Part shown: in pieces, positions 58,863 through 64,000 of the stretch
Layout of the letters: each line of letters begins with the position of its first letter
Numbering within the stretch: the stretch's first letter is position 1
DNA from: Orlajensenia sp037404875
GTDB taxonomy: Bacteria > Actinomycetota > Actinomycetes > Actinomycetales > Microbacteriaceae
Assembly: GCF_037404875.1 (NCBI RefSeq)
Contig: NZ_JBBELO010000033.1
Coordinates: forward strand, 186,001 to 250,000
Reading direction: 5' to 3'
DNA length: 64,000 nucleotides
Translations under genes and position numbers: made by a program
Notes under the pieces: generated by a model
Told to the model about the DNA's origin: nothing
The model's input: only the letters and a program-made list of their open reading frames with translations
The model's database searches: none

Positions 58863-59222
58863 GTGATCACCGAGCTGCGCGAGGGCGAGGTCTTCGTCTT
58901 CGGTTCCAACGCCTCCGGTTCCCACGGAGGCGGTGCGGCCCGGTACGCCTACGATCACTTCGGTGCGGTCTGGGGCCAGGCGAGCGGGCTCCAGGGCCGC
59001 TCCTACGGCATCGACACCATGAGCGGGCTCCCGGTGATCGAGCGCGAGGTGAGTGGATTCCTCGAGTATGCGGGGGCGCATCCGGAGTTGCGGTTCCTCG
59101 TCACCGAGATCGGCTGCGGCATCGCCGGCTACGCTCCGAAGCAGATCGCGCCCTTCTTTCGAGGCGCACCCGCCAACGTCGTGCTCCCGCAGGCGTTCCT
59201 GGATGCGGCCGCCGCGGACTGA
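58863..59222 (+). CDS. A1S_2505-like (phage-associated-type) small protein
   Basis: 119-residue protein. The segment EGEVFVFGSNASGSHGGGAARYAYDHFGA matches the start of the A1S_2505-type family (VFVFGSNLxGxHGxGAA), a macrodomain-like fold often noted in phages and plasmids. FLVTEIGCGIAGYAPKQIAPFF matches its later conserved part. GTG 58863 starts 11 bases after the DUF7882-like stop. No other phage gene is near, so it is likely a resident gene. It may bind an ADP-ribose-like ligand. Activity is unknown. Confidence 0.82.
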   Translation: MITELREGEVFVFGSNASGSHGGGAARYAYDHFGAVWGQASGLQGRSYGIDTMSGLPVIEREVSGFLEYAGAHPELRFLVTEIGCGIAGYAPKQIAPFFRGAPANVVLPQAFLDAAAAD

Positions 59223-59654
59223 GATCCGCCCCGCCGCCGACGCGGGCGCGAGTAACCCCCACTTCGGGGTACTTTGAGTCGATGCGGTGCATCAGTAGGG
59301 TTGCCGGAAGGCATCCCCCATTCGGATGCCACCCACCCGATCCCGCGCCACTGCCAAGGTCGCCGTACGCAGCCTCTGCATGGCAACACGTCAGCCGACC
59401 CGAAAGGCGCGTGCACATGGAGCCCGAACTCCAGCTGCCGGCTTCCGAGCGCTCTTCGGCGACCCGATTCGTGCCTGTCCTGCCCTCCGGCAGGATCGCG
59501 CCGATGACCGGTGACGCGAGATCGGACGGCTCTCGACGGGCCATGTTCGGGTAGCCCGGGTCGAGAAGGCAATCCTGCGAGGGACTGCCGCGGTGGGGTG
59601 GGGAGTAGGGTCTCCGCCCCACCGTTCCCTTCGAGTCAGCCGCTCGCCTTCGTA
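59223..59654. other. Gap with a possible 45-residue frame only
   Basis: 432 bases. A frame at 59417-59554 (MEPELQLPASERSSATRF onward, ending RRAMFG) is open on the plus strand but has only a weak ribosome site and no recognised family. A small dyad ACCCC-N6-GGGGT lies near 59255 and a TAGGGT hexamer near 59295. No other feature is supported. Confidence 0.4.
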
Positions 59655-60092
59655 TCAGATCGACGAGCCGCGCAGCTTGTCGCAGAGGCGGGCCAGCTCG
59701 CTGAGCTCCGCGGGTTCGAGCATCGTTCCCACGCGGCGACTGATGGAGTCGGCGTGCTCGACGGCCACCCGACGGTAGAGGTCGTAGCCGGCATCCGTGA
59801 GGCGCACGATGGCGCCTCGACCATCGCTCGGGTCGTTGACCTTCTCGAGGTAGCGACGTGCGACGAGTCGATCGACGAGCCGGCTCACGCTCGGCTGGGT
59901 GAGCAGCACATGCCGGTTGAGCTCACGCAGGCGCAGCTGGCGCCCCGGCTGCCGGGAGATGTTGAACATGACGTCGTACTCGTTGAACGAGATGTCCAGG
60001 GAGGGGAACTCCTGTGCCAGGGTGCGCATGACGGCGACCTGCGCCCTGAAGAGCGACTCCCACGCGTTGACTGCGGCGGCGCGATCCGACAT
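59655..60092 (-). CDS. MarR-family transcriptional regulator
   Basis: 145-residue winged helix-turn-helix protein with DNA-binding core QLRLRELNRHVLLTQPSVSRLVDRLVARRYLEKVNDPSDGRGAIVRLTDAG. The wing NDPSDGRGAIV is typical of MarR. ATG 60092 has GGGGAGGA at good spacing. The frame extended to 60275 runs through a terminator. It follows the aldo/keto reductase gene on the same strand but is separated by a strong hairpin. The gene it controls is not evident. Confidence 0.88.
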   Translation of the reverse strand: MSDRAAAVNAWESLFRAQVAVMRTLAQEFPSLDISFNEYDVMFNISRQPGRQLRLRELNRHVLLTQPSVSRLVDRLVARRYLEKVNDPSDGRGAIVRLTDAGYDLYRRVAVEHADSISRRVGTMLEPAELSELARLCDKLRGSSI

Positions 60093-60184
60093 CCACTGTC
60101 CTCCCCTTTGAGGTACAAGAATATGGGGTCGAGCACTCGCCCCGCGCGAAGGGGGACGACCGAAAACGGCCGGAAACGTGATTG

Positions 60185-60216
60185 AGGGCCGGTCGTTGAG
60201 GCTAACGACCGGCCCT
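60185..60216 (-). terminator. Hairpin between aldo/keto reductase and MarR genes
   Basis: Perfect 13-bp stem AGGGCCGGTCGTT / AACGACCGGCCCT with a 6-base loop. It can work on either strand. The 195 bases to its right hold no gene, only an AT-rich patch (GAATATATAAC near 60287) and the palindrome CCGCTA-G-TAGCGG at 60312-60324. Confidence 0.82.
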
Positions 60217-60411
60217 CTCCCTTGCACCAAGAGTGTCCTGCAATCACATTCCGCGTCAGCCGCCACAGCAAACAACTGACGCTCTCTGAATATATAACGA
60301 AGAGGTAACGGCCGCTAGTAGCGGGCGCGACTTTTCCCGTTATTCATCGAATGGGGGACAGGCGGACCGTGATCGCGAGGCGACCAGGAAGGTCGAGTCG
60401 GTCCCTGCGGG

Positions 60412-61284
60412 CTACTCTGCGGCTGCAGACAGCGCGTCGAACTCTGCATCGCTGAGCTGGATGGACGCTCCGCGAATGTTGTCTTCCAGGTGCTCGAGGC
60501 TCGAGGTCCCCGGGATGGGGAGCATGACCGGCGACCGCTTGAGCAGCCAGGCGAGTGCCAGTTGTGCCGGGGTGGCGTCGTGCTCGCTCGCCAGGGTCGT
60601 GAGCGGGCTGCTCTCTGCGGTCAGGCGGCCGGTGGCGAGAGGGAACCAGGGGATGAATCCGATGCCCTTCGCCGTCGCCCAGTCGAGCAGCTCTTCGGCG
60701 TCGCGGTGCGCCAGGTTGTACAGGTTCTGCACGGAGACGATCGGGGCGATCTTCAGCGCCGCCTCGGCGTCGGCGACGGTGACCTCGCTGAGCCCGATGT
60801 GGCGGATCTTGCCCTCGTCCTGCAGGGCCTTCAGCTCGCCGATCTGGTCTTCGAAGGGAACCGTCGAGTCGATGCGGTGCAACTGCAGCAGGTCGATGCG
60901 CTCCACAGCGAGGTGCCGCAACTCCATCTCGACCTGCTGGCGCAGATAGGCAGGCACGCCGGTCGGAGTCCAGAGGCCGGGGCCCTGGCGAGTCTGGCCG
61001 ACCTTGGTCGCGATGACGATGTCGTCGGCATAGGGATGCAGTGCCGCGCGGAGGATGCCGTCGGTCACATCCGGGCCGTAGGCATCCGCGCTGTCGAAGA
61101 AGTTCACGCCGAGTTCTGCTGCGCGCCGAACGACGTTGATCGCGTTCTCGCGGTCGGCCGGTTCTCCCCAGACGCCCGGGCCGGTGAGTTGCATGGTGCC
61201 GTAGCCGAGGCGGGTGACGGAAAGGTCGCCGCCGAGGGCGAAGGTGCCCGAGGCATCCGCGGGTCGAGTGGTGGTGGTTGCCAT
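60412..61284 (-). CDS. Aldo/keto reductase
   Basis: 290-residue NADPH-dependent oxidoreductase of the AKR fold. The catalytic tetrad is visible: Asp and Tyr in NFFDSADAYGPD, Lys in IVIATKVGQTR, His in DLLQLHRIDS. The NADP-binding end LPIPGTSSLEHLEDNI is typical. GAAGGAG lies before the ATG. It would reduce aldehydes or ketones; the substrate is unknown. The 247 bases before its start on this strand hold no gene and separate it from the divergent phosphotransferase-fold gene. Confidence 0.92.
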   Translation of the reverse strand: MATTTTRPADASGTFALGGDLSVTRLGYGTMQLTGPGVWGEPADRENAINVVRRAAELGVNFFDSADAYGPDVTDGILRAALHPYADDIVIATKVGQTRQGPGLWTPTGVPAYLRQQVEMELRHLAVERIDLLQLHRIDSTVPFEDQIGELKALQDEGKIRHIGLSEVTVADAEAALKIAPIVSVQNLYNLAHRDAEELLDWATAKGIGFIPWFPLATGRLTAESSPLTTLASEHDATPAQLALAWLLKRSPVMLPIPGTSSLEHLEDNIRGASIQLSDAEFDALSAAAE

Positions 61285-61531
61285 GGTGGTTCTCCTTCTG
61301 GTTGTTGAGCAGGGCGTTCGGCGGCCGCGAGCGCTGCAGGCTGGAACAGCGGCCGAGGTCGCTTCGGGCCGTTCGATCAGGTCGTGCGGGAGGAGGCGCC
61401 GGTGTTGCCGACGTCGAGGCGCAGCATGCCGATCAGGGAATGCCGGCCGGTGCTCGCATGAGTGCGAACGTCAGGGCGCGGTCGCCCATTCCGAGCAGGA
61501 GACGTTTCAGGTCGCCTCCTGCGAGGATGAC

Positions 61532-62275
61532 GTGGTGCAGCAGGGCGCGGTCGGACAGGTGCGACTCGTGCGCCGAGACGGCCACGAGTGTGTCGAGAAG
61601 CGCCTGACGGACCCGGCCCGTCACGACACCGAGGCACTCGCCTTGAGCGCGCTCGCCGGGAGCGGCATCCCGGTTCCCGCGCTCGTCGAGGTGCATCCGG
61701 GATCGATCCTTATGACGCTCATGCCCGGCGAGCGTCTCGACAGGGTCGACCATGGGTTGCGGCTGGACCAGTTGCGCGCATCCGCATCGATCCTCCGGCG
61801 ACTTCACGCGCTGAAGCCCCCTCAGGGGCTGCCCGATGCGCCGGATGACGCGCTCATCATCGAGCGCTACCGTGAGGCCGGCGGCCCACCGCTGCCCTTC
61901 ACGATCCCTCCGGCGAACCCGCCCGTGTTCTGCCACGGCGACTGGACCGACGGGAACCTGCTCACGCACCGGGGCCGCATCTCGGCCGTGATCGACTGGG
62001 AGGCCGCGCATCTGGGCGATCCGCTCCGGGAACTCTCGCGGGCAGCATGGGGCGCGGCTCGGAAGGACCCGCGTTCGTTCGCGGCGCTGGCCGAGGGGTA
62101 CGGCGTGCCCGTGGCCGCGCTGCAGCCGTGGGTGCCCATCCACGCGGCGGAACTGTGGCTGTGGTTCGCCGAGGCGGGGCCCGTCGAGTATTTCGACGAG
62201 CTGACGCGGGAACTGCAGGGCGGGATGCCGCAGGAGGCGGCCGCACTCCAGCGGCGAGTACCCCTCGAGGAGTAG
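61532..62275 (+). CDS. Compact APH-family phosphotransferase
   Basis: 247-residue kinase-like protein. The catalytic loop is VFCHGDWTDGNLL and the metal loop VIDWEAAHLGDPLREL, as in APH(3')-like and fructosamine-kinase-like proteins. The N-lobe is short: GAVGQVRLVRRDGHECVEKRL holds the likely ATP lysine. Choice of start is uncertain. GTG 61532 (or 61535) has GAGG upstream and leaves a complete if compact N-lobe, while the frame is open to 61214 over the reductase gene. The substrate is unknown. It is not adjacent to antibiotic genes. Confidence 0.75.
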   Translation: MVQQGAVGQVRLVRRDGHECVEKRLTDPARHDTEALALSALAGSGIPVPALVEVHPGSILMTLMPGERLDRVDHGLRLDQLRASASILRRLHALKPPQGLPDAPDDALIIERYREAGGPPLPFTIPPANPPVFCHGDWTDGNLLTHRGRISAVIDWEAAHLGDPLRELSRAAWGAARKDPRSFAALAEGYGVPVAALQPWVPIHAAELWLWFAEAGPVEYFDELTRELQGGMPQEAAALQRRVPLEE

Positions 62276-62331
62276 AGCGCCGCCTCCCGTTGGAGGATGC
62301 GGGGGCGCGCTGGCCCGCGGAGGATGGGGCC

Positions 62332-63150
62332 ATGAGTGATCGTTCTCGTCCCTTCCGATTCGGAGCCGTGCTGTCGCTGCGCGAGAACGCGATGGCGTGG
62401 GCCGATGCCGGGCGCGAACTGGAAGCGCGGGGATATTCCACGCTGCTGGTGCCTGACACGCTCTGGACGCCGTCTCCGTTCCTCGTGCTGTCGGCGGTCG
62501 CCGCGCGCACGACGCGCCTGCGCCTTGGCACGTGGGTGCTGTCGGCTCCGTTGCGTCGGCCGGCGGAGGTGGTGCGTGAGGCCACGACCCTGCAGGGCCT
62601 GTCGGACGGACGGCTGGAACTCGGGATCGGCGCCGGCCGACCAGGGGGCGAGAGGGACGCCGCATCGTTGGGGACCGAGTGGGGATCCCCCGGCGACCGG
62701 GTGGGCCGCGTGCGGCAGGTGATCGCGGCGGTTCGGGCAGAGGTGCAGCCGGCGCCGAGCATCGTCGTCGCCGGTCAGGGAGACCGGATGCTGCGGCTGG
62801 CGGGCGAGTTCGCATCCACGCTGGCGCTGCCCACCTCGCCCTCCGCCGATCTGGAAGAACTGGAGCGTCTGACACGGCGCGTGGGTGCCGTCGCAGGCGA
62901 GGGGCTCGAGTTATCACTCTCGGTCTCGGGGGTGGGCGACGACCTGCCGCAGTGGCTCCGCCAGCAGATGGGTCTCACCCCCGACGGTCTCCGGCGATCG
63001 GGGGCCGTGGGGCTGCTCTCCGGCGACGTCGAGCTTGACGCCGAGGCGCTGCGGCGGGTGCGAGAGCAGACGGGCATCTCGTACTGGACGGTGCCCGGGG
63101 AGTTCGCGACGCGTCTCGCGCCGCTCGTCGCACGCCTCTCGGGGCACTGA
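62332..63150 (+). CDS. Luciferase-like (LLM) flavin-dependent oxidoreductase
   Basis: 272-residue TIM-barrel oxidoreductase of the LLM class, usually F420-dependent in actinobacteria. Visible parts: GAVLSLRENAMAWADAGRELEARGYSTLLVPDTL, then TTRLRLGTWVLSAPLRRPAEVVREATTLQGLSDGRLELGIGAGRPGGE, the classic substrate and cofactor pocket segment. CGGAGG lies before the ATG, 56 bases after the kinase-like gene, so the two may be co-transcribed. Substrate unknown. F420 use is an inference from the class. Confidence 0.88.
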   Translation: MSDRSRPFRFGAVLSLRENAMAWADAGRELEARGYSTLLVPDTLWTPSPFLVLSAVAARTTRLRLGTWVLSAPLRRPAEVVREATTLQGLSDGRLELGIGAGRPGGERDAASLGTEWGSPGDRVGRVRQVIAAVRAEVQPAPSIVVAGQGDRMLRLAGEFASTLALPTSPSADLEELERLTRRVGAVAGEGLELSLSVSGVGDDLPQWLRQQMGLTPDGLRRSGAVGLLSGDVELDAEALRRVREQTGISYWTVPGEFATRLAPLVARLSGH

Positions 63151-63209
63151 CGGCACGGGCGCCGAGCCGAGAACGAGGAGCGGGCCGACGCACTCGCTAA
63201 TGTCGACCC

Positions 63210-63563
63210 ATGGACGCGGACTGGATCGAGCACCGGCGGGGCGCCGACGGCGAGCGCCTGGGCTGGATGCGACCCGTCGACGACGGCTACATCGCGATCG
63301 ATCTGCTCGGACGGCCGCGAACCGAGGTGGTGGATTGGCTCGGCGCGGAGGAGGCGCTCGACGAGATCGGGTTGCGCTACCTCGCTGATCCGCATGAATT
63401 GCGGCTGGAGGACGGCTCGTGGCTGCGCGTAAGGATCGCGGAGGTGTCGGCAGCCGCCATTCGGGTGAAGAAGGATGACTGGGGCGACATGACCGCGCCG
63501 CAGCTCTACTACACGCTCCCTTTTCCAGTGACGGAGAACCAGCTGCGCCCCGTCATCCCATGA
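63210..63563 (+). CDS. Hypothetical protein, 117 residues
   Basis: Soluble protein with many conserved-looking aromatic and acidic residues (MDADWIEHRRGADGERLGWM at the start, WGDMTAPQLYYTLPFP near the end). I recall similar proteins in actinobacteria only as hypothetical. The ATG has TAATGT ending 6 bases upstream, a leaderless promoter. It may be a small beta-rich fold. No operon partner. Confidence 0.75.
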   Translation: MDADWIEHRRGADGERLGWMRPVDDGYIAIDLLGRPRTEVVDWLGAEEALDEIGLRYLADPHELRLEDGSWLRVRIAEVSAAAIRVKKDDWGDMTAPQLYYTLPFPVTENQLRPVIP

Positions 63564-63618
63564 TGCGGCGCGCTCGGCCGTCCGCGGCCATCCTTCGCTA
63601 GATTCGGTCTTGACGCGT

Positions 63619-63637
63619 CACTTGTTTTTTGCAAGTG
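63619..63637. promoter_or_regulatory. Inverted repeat upstream of VOC gene
   Basis: CACTTG-TTTTTTG-CAAGTG, 6-base perfect arms about a T-rich centre, 41 bases before the VOC start codon. It could be an operator or a weak terminator of the preceding gene. Confidence 0.5.
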
Positions 63638-63678
63638 TGGGGATCGTCCACTTTCGGACCCATGAGAGGGAGAGAACG

Positions 63679-64000
63679 ATGACATCGATGTTCGTCAACC
63701 TGCCGGTGACCGACCTGGAGCGCGCGAAGGCGTTCTACACGGCGCTCGGCTTCACCATCAACCCGCTCTTCACCGATCACAACGCCGCCTGCGTCGTCGT
63801 CGAAGAGGACCACAGCTACTTCATGATCCTGGTGCGCGAGTACTTCCAGACCTTCACCGAGCTGCCCATCGGCGACCCCGCGGTCAACCCGTCGGTCTCG
63901 ACGGCCATCTTCTTCGAGAGCCGGGATGCGGTCGACAAGGCCGTCGCCGACGGCGTCGCAGCGGGCGGATCCGAGGCGCGTCCGGCTTCGGACTACGGCT
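63679..64000 (+). CDS. VOC-family protein (3' end outside window)
   Basis: Visible part is 107 residues, open to the window edge. MTSMFVNLPVTDLERAKAFYTALGFTINPLFTD is a typical glyoxalase-like start, and the later HSYFMILVREYFQTF fits the fold of the single-domain lactoylglutathione-lyase-like group found widely in actinobacteria. GAGAGGGAGAG precedes the ATG. Activity is unproven for this group. Confidence 0.85.
   Translation, partial: MTSMFVNLPVTDLERAKAFYTALGFTINPLFTDHNAACVVVEEDHSYFMILVREYFQTFTELPIGDPAVNPSVSTAIFFESRDAVDKAVADGVAAGGSEARPASDYG

Noticed and set aside
58863..59222. Prophage region
   Set aside because: A single gene of a family sometimes called phage-associated. No capsid, terminase, integrase or lysis genes nearby.
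1..64000. CRISPR arrays, insertion sequences, integrases or toxin-antitoxin pairs
   Set aside because: No spaced direct-repeat array, no transposase-like frame and no paired small toxin/antitoxin genes were seen. The only tandem repeat is the REP-like block at 53.5 kb.

Overview
The window is GC-rich actinobacterial chromosome, most likely from a member of the Microbacteriaceae. The signs are short leaderless promoters (a TAnnnT hexamer 6-7 bases before the start codon) on at least 17 genes, a roughly 100-residue protein of the DUF7882 type (58546-58851), an actinobacterial lipoate ligase with its accessory domain at the N-terminus, and strong over-use of the hexamer pair GGATGC/GCATCC. No insertion sequence, prophage, plasmid gene or CRISPR array is visible. 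The placement rests on recalled family traits, not on a search.

Layout. 1-12 kb is a cellulose and cellobiose locus: the end of a GH6 cellulase with CBM2 (1-1259) and a five-gene minus-strand operon with the order solute-binding lipoprotein, two permeases, GH1 beta-glucosidase, LacI repressor (cebE-cebF-cebG-bglC-cebR type, 11921 to 6041). Three copies of an AGCGCT-centred operator lie upstream of it. Between them are an aminoglycoside-phosphotransferase-fold kinase, a lipoate ligase, a small GNAT protein, an orphan beta-class DNA methyltransferase and a VOC protein. 12.1-14.1 kb holds a DHA2-type MFS exporter gene cut by an in-frame TAG. 14.2-17.1 kb holds three secreted cell-wall proteins: two related Amidase_6 proteins around a VanY-type carboxypeptidase. 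17.1-26.4 kb is mostly housekeeping: pgm, pheA with two small membrane proteins and a lipase-like lipoprotein, a diacylglycerol-kinase-family lipid kinase, serS, a Cof-type HAD phosphatase and an LCP protein. Two tRNA-Ser genes follow.

27-40 kb holds a MarR/MATE efflux pair and then an amine or nitrogen-compound catabolic island: LysR, APC permease, aldehyde dehydrogenase, flavin monooxygenase, RidA, DUF1028, M20 amidohydrolase, TetR, and a copper amine oxidase coupled to a small membrane protein. The LysR, MarR and TetR genes each have a clear inverted repeat in the control region they share with, or sit in, and the TetR repeat exactly fills the -35/-10 spacer of the amine oxidase promoter.

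40-50 kb has a ClC channel, a DUF302-like protein, a ROK regulator, a secreted lysozyme-like protein with a long leader, a phosphate permease (Pit) with a likely PHO box, a second MarR with a divergent NAD(P)-binding protein, and a lipoprotein. 49-55.6 kb is a second sugar locus: LacI, GH13 alpha-glucosidase, solute-binding lipoprotein and two permeases, with a tandem palindromic repeat between the binding protein and the permeases. The last 8 kb holds tRNA-Arg, a CPBP protease, a Rieske-fused oxidoreductase, the DUF7882 protein, MarR, an aldo/keto reductase, a second phosphotransferase-fold protein, a luciferase-like oxidoreductase and a VOC protein cut by the window end.

The best candidates for undescribed biology are the amine island with its regulatory design (29.2-40.4 kb), the amine oxidase with its Cys/His tail and coupled membrane protein, the amber codon in the conserved MFS motif, and the pheA-linked membrane protein with duplicated DPRFDPRFQRGY motifs.
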